From Halothermothrix orenii H 168 (GTDB lineage Bacteria > Bacillota > Halanaerobiia > Halanaerobiales > Halothermotrichaceae), in the NCBI RefSeq assembly GCF_000020485.1, contig NC_011899.1, positions 1,954,501 through 2,018,500 of the forward strand: DNA of 64,000 nt. The letters are read 5' to 3'. The position numbers and the translations under genes were made by a program. Position 1 is the first letter of the stretch. Every line of letters begins with the position of its first letter. Of this stretch, positions 35,301 to 43,075 are shown in pieces. The notes beneath the pieces are model-generated. The model made no database searches. It worked only from the letters and a program-made list of their open reading frames with translations, and was not told the DNA's origin.

Positions 35301-36137
35301 CTGTTCATAGCCCTCAGCCTGTTCTTCACATGCTAATGTTTCGTCAAAATTATCTGATGATTCGCCCTGTGAATATTCTGAATTACCCATACCCTCTTCA
35401 GCAGATGTATTATATTGATCAGCTTCTGCTGTACAATCATTTGATGAACCAATATTTTCATCTGCATTATTAATATCCGTTTCTGCATTATCATTTTCCT
35501 CTCCGGCATCTGATAGGTCAGACTCAGTGTCTCCATATTCATTATTTGCATCAGTATTACTCTGTTCCCCATCATTTATCTCCTGGTCAGCATTATCATT
35601 GGCTTCTTCACCTTCATCAAGTTCATCTTCTCCTTCCCCACTTTTTTCATTACTTTCTCCTGTCTTCTGTTCAGCCTCTTCTTCGTGGGTCGGATAATAT
35701 GTACCACATTTAGAACAAGTTGTACCCCTTGTATGATTATACGTTTTTTCATAGGTATGTGTATAACCACAGGTACTACACGACTCTGTTACTATCTGTG
35801 TACACCTGGATTTAGAAGAGTTCTTTGTTTTATAACTTGAAGTAATATTATGAGGTTCTGGTGAACTGGAATTTGTACTCAGGGTTTTACCACAATTAAC
35901 ACAATACACTTCCCATTCGAGCCAGTGACTATTGCTGGTATATTCCCAATGATAGTATGTACTTGTAACAGGATGATCACATTCATTTTCTTCACTTTCT
36001 TCATCATCTTCCTCTTCTTCATCATTTTCATCTTGTCCATTGTTAGCAAAAATAACTCCACTATCAAAGACAATAAAAAACATTTGAAATAACAAAATAA
36101 AAATTAACATGATAGATACCAATACAAGTTTCCTCAT
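29304..36137 (-). CDS. RHS-repeat polymorphic toxin protein (exported), C-terminal toxin truncated
   Basis: Of 2277 residues, 1-33 are a signal peptide (KLVLVSIMLIFILLFQMFFI). Residues about 49-150 are a Cys-rich region with three CxxC pairs (YCVNCG, SCSTCG, TCSKCG), possibly metal-binding. About 150-312 is a very acidic, Ser/Asn-rich stretch. About 325-370 is the DUF6531 start (TGEYVSKSTDLQINSVEPR, GRGWNFNYDTR). About 372-665 is an Ala-rich coiled-coil insertion. About 690-1970 holds some 50 YD repeats (pattern TxYxYDxxGNL), and about 2020-2156 is the RHS core end (NGDPVNLWDPLGL). A peptidoglycan-binding domain and the first part of an L,D-transpeptidase domain follow, cut by TGA at 29304-29306. 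The YD shell normally encloses the toxin. The gene lies just downstream of the type II secretion operon, with no comparable secretion genes nearby. Confidence 0.88.
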   Translation of the reverse strand: MRKLVLVSIMLIFILLFQMFFIVFDSGVIFANNGQDENDEEEEDDEESEENECDHPVTSTYYHWEYTSNSHWLEWEVYCVNCGKTLSTNSSSPEPHNITSSYKTKNSSKSRCTQIVTESCSTCGYTHTYEKTYNHTRGTTCSKCGTYYPTHEEEAEQKTGESNEKSGEGEDELDEGEEANDNADQEINDGEQSNTDANNEYGDTESDLSDAGEENDNAETDINNADENIGSSNDCTAEADQYNTSAEEGMGNSEYSQGESSDNFDETLACEEQAEGYEQDVNDIYNDLEETEDGNTDLMEGENNSANSDTAGDPVRYTTGEYVSKSTDLQINSVEPRIKVVRSYSNFDTSSFSFGRGWNFNYDTRIIIGIRANYIEQQEELQELAELVDETYQEAVIAYQEAMDAACESVEFAKEAVEDAEKAVNAARDAKDYALTAKNLAESGKINASEAKYYADSAFDHLNKCLEYADNSIQSGKEAENQAKFAREKATEARNIADIAIDLAESAVYHANRSGKQSVIDAAYAALNRANTLKTNALNEIDEADNNIETARKIKSDAQDLKNKVNNLNLADKIRQAKNTAENNYKTAEKTLVIARDVLELAEDTFNKVNNTLVLAEARLNEASQWKKELNDNYTVIENIDKINNRVQEIARQALLNREYSEAGRYRNQYNVDWSVNPARDEIGIGKIVLIDDKGTPHIYKILSEPDFESKITFPDGLKNYYPEGSLTEPVTITDDRLEILPDGKYLLTKKDKTTYLYSYFGRLLKIEEPNGRYLKFGYNENEQLVSIEDTFGRKVKIERVNGKIVKITDPVERVYTYDYEGNNLVAFTDPEGYTRRYSYNENGITGLTYPDGSGWKYYYTELNGIKVIDYQQDAAGNIIDFEYYPGTGETVVINRKGNKTTYRYNERHLTEEEINANYQSIIKRYDNNNNLVSITNQRGYTTSYTYDKNNNITSVTDAAGSIYFTYNDFNKITSITDKNGYTTNFYYDDRGNLTQIVYPDGSNKQYIYNDLGLLVVEIDQLGNRINYTYDGYGNITEKVYPDGSREKYEYDKVGRLIKRIKPDGGQISYHYDNNDNIIRVVDELGNEETFKYNSRGKIIEKIDPRGNVTRYEYDDRNNLSKIIDAEGNIKEIFYDEAENMTRKILAENVSYVYRYDNLDRLITATQVETGITTSYEYDPVGNLIAITDGEGRTTRFDYDGLNRRVREIDPLNNTVVYRYYPNNQLKSITDKNGNTTNFKYDCMGRLTEVINPIGERVQYKYDAAGNLVAEIDPMGNTTRYQYDCMNRLVKEIDPAGNEIQYEYDLSGNLIKVTDPEGNTTSYTYDLKGRVIKETNALGYSKTYEYDAVGNLITFTNEAGVKTTYKYDGLNRLVEIKDALGNSTKIGYTPLGKIAWREDALGNRTEFTYDSAGRLVKETDPEGNTVVYTYDKAGNLIKVTDELGYTTNYCYDKLNRLIEVVDALNNKVEYSYDPRGNLTMMVNEMGNTYQYHYDALDRLVKEINYQGKEQTYSYDANGNLIAKKDFNGNTTTYNYDELNRLLEVIFNGGNKKRFSYNRNGMMTRAQNDNLLQRYYYDGLSRLIKVEVEDDEGENYKIEYQYNELGQKTRVIYDDSNNLKDRVTGYEYDELMRLSRVELPDGGEIKYRYDKLNRIITRINNNRTATSYTYTPDGQVETITHWKGFIGHNQNIIQSYGYVYNARDERVLQVEENGEITAYQYDPAGRLAKVYYPFSDRKKIEDLKERFYYGLLPEWPEPYKYGLNIEEPLSWDKENNLYNQLNELTGKLEGSLAGMPGVGNSTRGQKGKGRLPELIISQGEGSLNFTDRIDLPYDVRNRVEELYSRIKNNGWGLDIYGDNFWVEEFTYDPAGNITEKRNGWGKIEYKYNDANQLAKAGNRQYEYDSNGNLIREELGHYYAEYHYNYENRLIKAVNNSHPHFLGGKSPFKGSVSYTYGPLGRKVKKVTDPQHGAKVGITKYIYDGTRTNVLVEYEIERFGGDHPGNNKPGKGHKHNNNPFNNAGKINRINEYYYGNGLIAMNYLSHPDRGRIHYGNNVSYYHKDALGSIILMTGRNGQVIDRYEYDAYGNPYSGRFEQGNNMNSYGFTGQRYEARLGVYTFAYRTYNPRVMRWITPDPVRDGMNWYTYVNGDPVNLWDPLGLCDIDPDSWRNIMKEQQPMMRGDDVEQVQTFLNQQGYDVTVDGILGPETAGAVRDYQEDKGLSVDGVVGPNTREEIKKDLGIEDVRHEIYFSHDTDKVYWTDNTGKIIKSWQASDDIIG

Positions 36138-36292
36138 AAAATCATCCCTTCTTCACCTCTTCATTATTTTATAAGAAAACACAACATCCAATTATTGTTA
36201 TATTTATTTATAGATAAAACAATTTCCTGCTATATTTTTGAATTTTTTTACTATTTTTTCTGACATTTACCTCCATTTTTCTCCATTTTACA

Positions 36293-36324
36293 TAAAAACA
36301 CCCCGGGACAAACCCGGGGGTGTT
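36293..36324 (-). terminator. Terminator of the type II secretion operon
   Basis: A stem AACACCCCCGGG / CCCGGGGTGTT with a 5-nt loop is followed on the minus strand by TTTTTATG. It lies 23 bases after the gspD stop codon and separates the operon from the RHS gene. Confidence 0.88.
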
Positions 36325-36346
36325 ACTCAACTTCCTTTATATATTT

Positions 36347-38155
36347 TTACTGTAACTGTTCTCTGGACTTTTCAAGCATCTTTTTCATTTTGCTCTTAAC
36401 TTCCTCCTCATTAACTTTTAAGACCCTTGGGGTTATAAAGATAATTAACTCTGTCTGGTTAACATTATTATTACGTGATTTAAATAATTTTCCAATCAGG
36501 GGTATGTTGGCCAGAAATGGTACTTTTGAAGTTGTATTTGTCCCCACATCCTGAATCAACCCCCCGATAACCACGGTCTGGCCGTCTTTTACCCTTACAG
36601 TAGTATCCACTTCACGTCTGCTGACCTGTGGGGGGCCCTCTGCAGCAGCTGCCCCAATGTTACTTACCTGTGGTCTTAACTTCAGGGTGATTTCCCCGGA
36701 GCTACTGACCCAGGGGGTAACGGTCAACGATACTCCGGCATTTATACTCTGGTACTGGGTTTCCTCATTACCTTCTCCATCAGTTTGCTTAACCTTATAA
36801 TACTGGACGGTACCCACGTCGATCATAGCCTGCTGGCCGTTAAGAGTTGTTATATTGGGACGGGCCTTTACCGTAAGTAACCCTTCAGTCACCAGAGCCT
36901 CAATCTTTAAATAAAAGTCATCAGGTAAATCAAGAACAGACTTATAAGTAAGTTTTCCCATAGAGGTATCAAATAAGAGTTCCTCTTCACCGTCATATTC
37001 CATTCCCAGTTTTATAACCGGGTTTTCCTGGCGGTTCCGGGTCAATTCAACTACCACAGCCTCAACAACTATCAGGGGAATCCTGGTATCTATTTGTTTA
37101 ATATACTCTTTTAGCTTATTAATATCTGACTGGGTTCCAGTTACCAGTAGGGCATTTTTTTCCTTCAAAACCTTCACATTGGCCGCAGGAAAATTATTTG
37201 GTAATAACTGCGGGACTTTTTCCACCTCTATATATTCCATGGGAATCAGCTCACTGGTGGTCAAAAGGTCAGAAGCAGGGCTGTTTATATTTTTATCACC
37301 AATTAAATACACCCCGTCAACTTTACGATAAGTATACCGGGTTCCGGCCAGAATAATTTCAATGGCTTCATCCAGAGATATATCTTCAAGCTTTAAATCA
37401 ACTATATCCCTGACTCCACCAAATAATACCATGTCAAGGTCTCCTAATCTGGCCAGGGTCCGCAACACATCACCAAGATTTGCCTGGCTGACATCCATAC
37501 TTACCCTGTTATCAACCACAGAAATAGCCAGATTATTACCTGTATTATTATCAGCCTTAAAAATTCGGTAGACACTATTACTTTTACTGAGAGAAAATCC
37601 ATTAACATGAAGCAGGTTTATTAACCCCACTTCCAGTGGTATATTCTCAAGGTCTATAGAAATTTTCCCGGAAACTGAATCATCCATAACAATATTAATA
37701 CTGGCTTTATCTGCAATTTCTCTCAAAAGAGTTCTTAGATTAGCATTGGTGGCGTGAACTGTCAAAAACCCATCTTTAACCCTGACATCAACCGGGGCCT
37801 CTAACTTATCCCGACTTACCAGATAAACATTTTCTGACACCTTTTCAAAATGATATCCATAGGCCATGGTTAATGTCTTTAGGGCTTCCTGGAGGTCAAC
37901 ATCCCTTAAATTTATGGTAACCTCCCCCTGAACTGTTTCATCGGGAACCAGGTTTATCCCACTCTGTTCAGTAAGCATCAGGAGAACATCCCTGATATCC
38001 GCCCCCCTGACGGTCACATCAACCAACTCTTCAGCACTCACAGTAGATGTAACAATTAACAAAACTGTTAAGGCTACTCCAAAAACCCGGGTAATATAAT
38101 TTGATTGTTTTTTATTTAACTTAAACACCGGAAACACCTTCACCTTTCTGAACAT
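36347..38155 (-). CDS. gspD: Type II secretion secretin (GspD/PilQ type)
   Basis: This 602-residue protein has an N-terminal signal sequence after a basic segment (FGVALTVLLIVTSTVSA). Several N-domain repeats of the STN/secretin-N type follow (for example VRGADIRDVLLMLTEQSGIN, DVDLQEALKTLTMAYG, DISLDEAIEIILAGT; about residues 45-330). The C-terminal secretin channel domain (about 345-590) has SGEITLKLRPQVSNIG and the signature VRVKDGQTVVIGGLIQD. It forms the outer-membrane pore, so it is direct evidence for a second membrane. It overlaps gspM by 35 bases; the ATG has a weak SD and a GTG five codons on is an alternative. It is the last gene of the operon. No pilotin is seen. Confidence 0.9.
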   Translation of the reverse strand: MFRKVKVFPVFKLNKKQSNYITRVFGVALTVLLIVTSTVSAEELVDVTVRGADIRDVLLMLTEQSGINLVPDETVQGEVTINLRDVDLQEALKTLTMAYGYHFEKVSENVYLVSRDKLEAPVDVRVKDGFLTVHATNANLRTLLREIADKASINIVMDDSVSGKISIDLENIPLEVGLINLLHVNGFSLSKSNSVYRIFKADNNTGNNLAISVVDNRVSMDVSQANLGDVLRTLARLGDLDMVLFGGVRDIVDLKLEDISLDEAIEIILAGTRYTYRKVDGVYLIGDKNINSPASDLLTTSELIPMEYIEVEKVPQLLPNNFPAANVKVLKEKNALLVTGTQSDINKLKEYIKQIDTRIPLIVVEAVVVELTRNRQENPVIKLGMEYDGEEELLFDTSMGKLTYKSVLDLPDDFYLKIEALVTEGLLTVKARPNITTLNGQQAMIDVGTVQYYKVKQTDGEGNEETQYQSINAGVSLTVTPWVSSSGEITLKLRPQVSNIGAAAAEGPPQVSRREVDTTVRVKDGQTVVIGGLIQDVGTNTTSKVPFLANIPLIGKLFKSRNNNVNQTELIIFITPRVLKVNEEEVKSKMKKMLEKSREQLQ

Positions 38156-38708
38156 TTTCTATCCCATCTTCAAAAAATATAACCTGAATTACAAGATTAA
38201 AAGTAAGAAAGCTGGTACTGACATCACCTTTTATACTGAGTGCCTGAACCAGATATGTTTTATGACTCTGGTTTAATCTTTCTAGAAACCTTACCAGGTT
38301 TAAAAGTCTGCCTTCTAAATGAATATGATACTTAAGGGATTTATAACCACTCCCATTATCATTAACCATTTCCACATTTTTAGTAATAACTTTTAACTGA
38401 CATTCTCTAATGTATTTATCTAAATTATTAAGTACTGACAGTTTAATTTTTTCCGGTTTACCCTTAAAAAAACTGGACTTGAGAAGGCGCAACTCCTGTT
38501 TTTTCTCCTCTAATATATTTAAATATTTAAGACTACTATTGATAACAAATTTTGATTTTTCGATCTCATGTTCCAACTTAAGGGATTCTTTATGGATATG
38601 GTCGTATTTATTCCACAGAGGAAGAAGCCCCCATTTAACCAACGAAACCGTAACAATTATTATAATAGCTGTAACCAGCAGCTTTTTTTCTCTCCTAGTT
38701 AAGGCCAT
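38121..38708 (-). CDS. gspM: Type II secretion inner-membrane protein (GspM/PilO type)
   Basis: This 195-residue protein has one N-terminal membrane helix (LLVTAIIIIVTVSLVKWGL), a periplasmic coiled coil (about 40-75) and a small ferredoxin-like C-terminal domain. This size and layout, with a GspL/PilN-type partner just upstream (14-base overlap), identify the GspM/PilO position, although sequence conservation in this family is low. It should pair with GspL and link the ATPase to the pseudopilus. Confidence 0.75.
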   Translation of the reverse strand: MALTRREKKLLVTAIIIIVTVSLVKWGLLPLWNKYDHIHKESLKLEHEIEKSKFVINSSLKYLNILEEKKQELRLLKSSFFKGKPEKIKLSVLNNLDKYIRECQLKVITKNVEMVNDNGSGYKSLKYHIHLEGRLLNLVRFLERLNQSHKTYLVQALSIKGDVSTSFLTFNLVIQVIFFEDGIENVQKGEGVSGV

Positions 38709-39999
38709 TACTTATCTCACCTGCAATCCTGAATCTCTCTTTACCATTCTCCCGGGTAATACTACCTTCAAACCTCAACCTGGTGAAGTATTCTGATTTC
38801 TCCAGGTTTTCCATAACAGCTGTTGCTGAAGGAGAACTACCTGACAGAGCTACCAGTTTATTGTCTTTAAAGCTAACTTCTTCAATCACAGTCCCCTCAG
38901 GTAAAATCCCCCCCAGTTCTCTTAGCCATGGTAAATAACCCCGGTAATTGCCCTGTAATTCAGCTTCAAGCTTTTTTATTTCCCCGACAACGTGGTTATA
39001 TTCTGTTTTAACGGTATTTATTTCATTTAAAAGGGGTTTTAAATCTTCAGCTGCCCCTTTTAAAGTGGCCAGATATTTAACGTCATTATTATATCTTACA
39101 TAAAACCCGTATGCATTAAGTAATATAATAATTATTATCAAAAACCATACCCCTGATATGTTTCTCTGCCTTCTTTTATCTGAGGTAACTTCTGTTAATA
39201 AATTTGCTTTGATCAAATCTTTTTTATACAGGAAGACCTTTTCCCACTTTGAAAGAGTATGGTCATCATCCTCAATATTATTAAAAAGACTTAAGTCAGT
39301 AATGTCAATGGTCCCATTCAGAGTTCCTACCCTTTTATTATTAATCACCAGATTTACTCTCTCGCTACCTAAGGAATTTATAAATAAATTAATATTTCTC
39401 TTAAGCTCTTTTTTAAAATTACCATCAAGTCTAATTGACTTCAAGTAAATTTTCTTACCATTAAAAAAAGTAATGTGACCCTGGTGACTATCTTTATCGA
39501 GATAAATGCCAGGAGTTAAATCCTCTTTATCCCGGTGAATTAAATAATATATCAACCCCCCTGGTAGAATACTTTTAACCCTTATATTTCTACCATTAAA
39601 ACTATTATAAATTTCTTCTATTAAGCCTTTTTTACTGGTAAAGGTAAGCACCTGTAGTTCGTTTTTCCCTGTTTTATGGGTAAAAATCGAATATATAAAA
39701 TCTTTTTTTTCCAGGGGTAGATCCGTTGATAGCCTTAACTCGATCATTTCCTCAATTCTATCCCGGGCGGACCCGGGAATCCTGTAAGACCTGAAAAAAA
39801 CCTCACTCTGTGTTAGTATAATATTAATTGATTTAAGCCTCTTAAGTTCAGAAACTACAGAGTCGACAGCCTTTTTAAGGTTATTTATACCTTCTCCCTC
39901 AAATACCATCTCACAAGAAATCTTTTCTCTTTTTATCTGTACCAATCTAGAATAGTTTTGACCAAGCTCCAGATAAGTTTCCCTTGCTTTTTTTAACAT
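38695..39999 (-). CDS. gspL: Type II secretion protein GspL (PilM-PilN fusion type)
   Basis: This 434-residue protein has a cytoplasmic actin-like (PilM/GspL) N-terminal half (about 1-270), a single membrane helix (ISGVWFLIIIIILLNAYGFYV, about 283-305) and a periplasmic PilN-like domain with a coiled coil. That domain ends in LPEGTVIEEVSFKDNKLVALSGSS. Start: ATG at 39999 behind GGGGAAGGG; a TTG one codon earlier is possible. It would recruit the GspE ATPase to the membrane. It lies between gspJ and gspM as in classical T2SS operons. Confidence 0.82.
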   Translation of the reverse strand: MLKKARETYLELGQNYSRLVQIKREKISCEMVFEGEGINNLKKAVDSVVSELKRLKSINIILTQSEVFFRSYRIPGSARDRIEEMIELRLSTDLPLEKKDFIYSIFTHKTGKNELQVLTFTSKKGLIEEIYNSFNGRNIRVKSILPGGLIYYLIHRDKEDLTPGIYLDKDSHQGHITFFNGKKIYLKSIRLDGNFKKELKRNINLFINSLGSERVNLVINNKRVGTLNGTIDITDLSLFNNIEDDDHTLSKWEKVFLYKKDLIKANLLTEVTSDKRRQRNISGVWFLIIIIILLNAYGFYVRYNNDVKYLATLKGAAEDLKPLLNEINTVKTEYNHVVGEIKKLEAELQGNYRGYLPWLRELGGILPEGTVIEEVSFKDNKLVALSGSSPSATAVMENLEKSEYFTRLRFEGSITRENGKERFRIAGEISNGLN

Positions 40000-40026
40000 C
40001 AAAACCCTTCCCCCTACTGGATATAA

Positions 40027-40599
40027 TCAATATTGACGCCCGGTGAAAATTTCTATAACACCTGACCAGATTCCATATGTACTGTCCGCTATTTCTATTT
40101 TGACCAGGGAGGGGTAATATCCTATCTCCCGGTATGACCAGTAATTTCTCCAATATTTATTATGATGGTCATAAAAATAAAACCTGACATTCTTAATTTC
40201 AGTATTCTCTAAAAAATTAATGACTTCTTTTTTTTGTTTATCTATTTTAAAATCAGTACCGGTTACCGGATATGTTTCCCTGATAAGAAGACCTCTCCTG
40301 TAATTAATAGTATAATTGACCTGCCTTATCTCTTCTTTATTGATAGTATAAAAAAGAAAGCCGTCATACCCGTAATAAAAAAGTTTTTTATCAACATGAT
40401 TTGAATAAAATAAATTATGCAAATCAGACTCTAGATATTTAAACACAACCTGCTGGTTCTGGAGATTATATGAATCAGACTGAACCCGTTTCCAGGTTGA
40501 TAAACCAATGTCTAATGAAGACAGGATGACACCAATAATTATACCGGTCAGGGTAATGGCTATTAAAACCTCCAGCAGGCTGAACCCTCTTTCATTCAT
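40027..40599 (-). CDS. gspJ: Type II secretion minor pseudopilin GspJ
   Basis: This 190-residue protein has a very short leader followed by the class III cleavage site MNERG^FSLLEVLIAITLTG, with Glu at +5. The globular part is strand-rich. Its size and its place after gspI (8-base overlap) fit GspJ, the largest of the H-I-J set, at the pseudopilus tip. A prepilin peptidase (GspO) is needed to process it but is not in the window. Confidence 0.82.
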   Translation of the reverse strand: MNERGFSLLEVLIAITLTGIIIGVILSSLDIGLSTWKRVQSDSYNLQNQQVVFKYLESDLHNLFYSNHVDKKLFYYGYDGFLFYTINKEEIRQVNYTINYRRGLLIRETYPVTGTDFKIDKQKKEVINFLENTEIKNVRFYFYDHHNKYWRNYWSYREIGYYPSLVKIEIADSTYGIWSGVIEIFTGRQY

Positions 40600-40954
40600 A
40601 ACCCTCAGTCCTCAATAATAACCGGGAAAAAGTTTGTTGTTTATAACCATTCCTGCCCTGCCATTCTACATTGATATTTAACCTCGTTAATCCGTTTTCC
40701 AGAGAAATTCGTTCTGCCCACCACCAATATTCCTTACCACCATATATAATCCGTCCCCGGTTTGCTCCTATTCCATTACTTACATTAACCATTATCTTCT
40801 GCCCCTGTTTATTGACAAAAGAATATTCCCGGGCTGCTTCAATACTTCTGGCTATCCGGGTATAACCATTAAATAGAATACCGAGACATACCCCGATAAC
40901 TACCATCGCCACTAAAACCTCTACCAGGGTAAAGCCTTGCTCCCTAACTACCAT
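40592..40954 (-). CDS. gspI: Type II secretion minor pseudopilin GspI
   Basis: This 120-residue protein has the prepilin site MVVREQG^FTLVEVLVAMVV with Glu +5, a hydrophobic N-terminal helix and a short C-terminal domain. That is the usual size for GspI, which initiates pseudopilus assembly. It overlaps gspH by 11 bases and gspJ by 8, so translation is coupled. Confidence 0.82.
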   Translation of the reverse strand: MVVREQGFTLVEVLVAMVVIGVCLGILFNGYTRIARSIEAAREYSFVNKQGQKIMVNVSNGIGANRGRIIYGGKEYWWWAERISLENGLTRLNINVEWQGRNGYKQQTFSRLLLRTEGYE

Positions 40955-41384
40955 GGCTCATCACCGGTTTTAATTGGCCGGTAACGGGTGAAATTTTTAA
41001 AACCACTTTAACATTATTATCAAAGAGAATCTCCAGTTTACCACCAGAACTTGTCCCATCAGGATAGAACATAATATCCTTCCTTTTACCATTGTAGTCA
41101 ATATTTTTAATACCCCTGCTAAAAACCACTTTTTCTCCTGTAGGGGTTGGGTATATTAATTTTGATTTATGAATTTCAATTTTTTGAGGAAACCCGGAAG
41201 CAATTGCCGTTTTTCTTGCCGAAGTAAGAATAAAAACAATTCGACTTTCCCCGGTTTTAAGGTTAACTGTTTTCAGGTATTTATCAAATGATGGTATAAT
41301 CAATAATAACGAAAAGCTGATAATGACCACTATTAATAAGACTTCAACCAGGGTAAAACCTGAAGATCTACCAGTTGGTAACAT
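40944..41384 (-). CDS. gspH: Type II secretion minor pseudopilin GspH
   Basis: This 146-residue protein starts at MLPTGRSSG^FTLVEVLLIVV, a prepilin cleavage site with Glu +5. The longer reading frame upstream only overlaps gspG in another frame. A GspH-type C-terminal domain follows, with MFYPDGTSSGGKLEI near residue 100, resembling the conserved FxPxGxxxG motif of the family. Start overlaps the gspG stop by 17 bases. Confidence 0.82.
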   Translation of the reverse strand: MLPTGRSSGFTLVEVLLIVVIISFSLLLIIPSFDKYLKTVNLKTGESRIVFILTSARKTAIASGFPQKIEIHKSKLIYPTPTGEKVVFSRGIKNIDYNGKRKDIMFYPDGTSSGGKLEILFDNNVKVVLKISPVTGQLKPVMSHGS

Positions 41385-41799
41385 CACTTGCTTCCCCTGT
41401 TCCTCCCTTTTTATTATCAAGGCCATATGACCACAAATCATATTTATGGGTATTATAATTTCCAGGGGAAAGGTAATTGTATTCATTACCCCAGGGGTCC
41501 AGGGGAATTTCTTTCTTTTCCAGATACGGTCCATCCCAGTTTTGAGGAATTGGGGAAATGGTCGGTTTTTCAATAAGGGCTTTTAACCCCTGCTGTGTTG
41601 TAGGGTACCGTCCATTATCAAGCCTGTAGTTATCAAGAGCAACCTCAAGTATTTCTAGCTGGTTTCGGGCTGCTGTCTGTTTAGCATCAGTAACTTTATT
41701 CATTAATTCTGGACCAATTGTAGCTGCCAGAAACCCTATAATAACAACTGCTATTAGTATTTCAATTAAACTGAATCCACCTTCATTCCGCAATAACAT
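41368..41799 (-). CDS. gspG: Type II secretion major pseudopilin GspG
   Basis: This 143-residue protein has the leader MLLRNEGG^FSLIEILIAVVI with Glu +5 and an N-terminal helix. The GspG hallmark region follows: LDNYRLDNGRYPTTQQGLKA, then WDGPYLEKKEIPLDPWGNEY and YGLDNKKGG (calcium-site region). These distinguish it from type IV pilins and identify the system as a true T2SS rather than a T4P. It is the main shaft subunit of the pseudopilus. SD GGGGGGTTCAAC. Confidence 0.93.
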   Translation of the reverse strand: MLLRNEGGFSLIEILIAVVIIGFLAATIGPELMNKVTDAKQTAARNQLEILEVALDNYRLDNGRYPTTQQGLKALIEKPTISPIPQNWDGPYLEKKEIPLDPWGNEYNYLSPGNYNTHKYDLWSYGLDNKKGGTGEASDVTNW

Positions 41800-41810
41800 G
41801 TTGAACCCCC

Positions 41811-43043
41811 CTAAAAAGTTATTGTATTAATTCCCAAAATGGGAAGTAACATGGATATAACAATAAACCCAATAACCAGTCCCATAAACAATATTAATAG
41901 CGGTTCAAATAACTTCATAAACCTTTGTAAGAGCTCCCTGTATTCTTCCTCAAAATTCCGGGCAACATCTAACAACATCTCTGTTAATTTTCCCGTCTCT
42001 TCCCCAACCCCGACCATATAAACAAAAAGTTCTGGAAACATACCACTTCTGTCCAGGGCCCCCGACAAATGACCCCCTTTTTTAACTGCCTGGCGGGCTT
42101 CCTGTAAGGCCTGGTGAAATATCTCATTCCCCGTAACAGAACTGGCTATATCAATTGCCTTTAATAATGGGACTCCACTCTCAAGCATAATTCCCATGTT
42201 TCTGGCAATTCTGGCAGTATATAATAAAAGAATTAACCTTTTTACAAGGGGAACTTTAAGAATTAAATTATCAAGGTGGTGTTTCCCTCCTTCACTCCTG
42301 TAATAAAACCAGATAGTGACCAGACACATAATTATAAAAAATATTAAATATAATCCATAGTCAGAGAGAAACCGATTAATATTCAAAAGTAGTTCAGTGG
42401 TCCAGGGGAGGGAATGTCCATAATACCGGTAAATATCCAGAAAACGCGGTAATACAAAAACAAACATGACAATAATAGCAATAACAGATACACAAAATAA
42501 TACAACTGGATATATCAAACTCGATATTACAAATCTTTTTAGTTTCCGACTCTCCTCCAGATGCCCGGCAATTCTACGACAGACAACCCCGATGGAACCA
42601 CTCTCTTCACCGGCCCTGATCATATTTATATAGGCACTGGAAAAAATCCGGGGAAACCTCTCCAGGATATGGCTGAATTCCTGCCCTTCTTTTAATAAAT
42701 CATAAATTATCAGAACAATATCTTTAAATTCACCCGGATTTAAAAGGGAACCAATGACCCTTACAGCTTCACTCAATTGAATCCCGGCCCCCAACATATT
42801 CCCCAGCTGGCGGGTAAACAAAATTAAGTTGTCCTGTTTATTACCGTAGTTAAACAAAAGTCCTGTGGACTTACTTCTTTGTTCCTCTTCAGTATTTCGC
42901 TTACTGTGTACATAACCCAGACTAACCGGATATAGTCTTCTATCATTGAGCAGTTCAAGGGCCTCTTTCCGGCTTCGGGCTTTAATACTCCCGGTGGTAA
43001 CTTCTCCATTTTCCGTCAACGCTTCATATATAAATTCAGCCAT
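41811..43043 (-). CDS. gspF: Type II secretion inner-membrane platform protein GspF
   Basis: This roughly 410-residue protein has two T2SSF domains (about 70-190 and 270-395), each with a GESG-type motif (RAGEESGSIG, VGVGEETGKL). Three membrane helices are present, and the N terminus (FIYEALTENGEVTTGSIKA) is typical. Start: ATG at 43043 with AGGTGG five bases upstream; a GTG three codons earlier is less likely. It couples the GspE ATPase to pseudopilus assembly in the inner membrane. Confidence 0.93.
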   Translation of the reverse strand: MAEFIYEALTENGEVTTGSIKARSRKEALELLNDRRLYPVSLGYVHSKRNTEEEQRSKSTGLLFNYGNKQDNLILFTRQLGNMLGAGIQLSEAVRVIGSLLNPGEFKDIVLIIYDLLKEGQEFSHILERFPRIFSSAYINMIRAGEESGSIGVVCRRIAGHLEESRKLKRFVISSLIYPVVLFCVSVIAIIVMFVFVLPRFLDIYRYYGHSLPWTTELLLNINRFLSDYGLYLIFFIIMCLVTIWFYYRSEGGKHHLDNLILKVPLVKRLILLLYTARIARNMGIMLESGVPLLKAIDIASSVTGNEIFHQALQEARQAVKKGGHLSGALDRSGMFPELFVYMVGVGEETGKLTEMLLDVARNFEEEYRELLQRFMKLFEPLLILFMGLVIGFIVISMLLPILGINTITF

Positions 43044-43075
43044 ACTGACCACCTACCTTAACCTGCCTTCAATCA

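Noticed and set aside
29304-36137. CRISPR-like regular repeats
   Set aside because: The periodic similarity is at the protein level (YD repeats of about 20 residues) and diverges in DNA. No identical repeats with unique spacers occur anywhere in the window.
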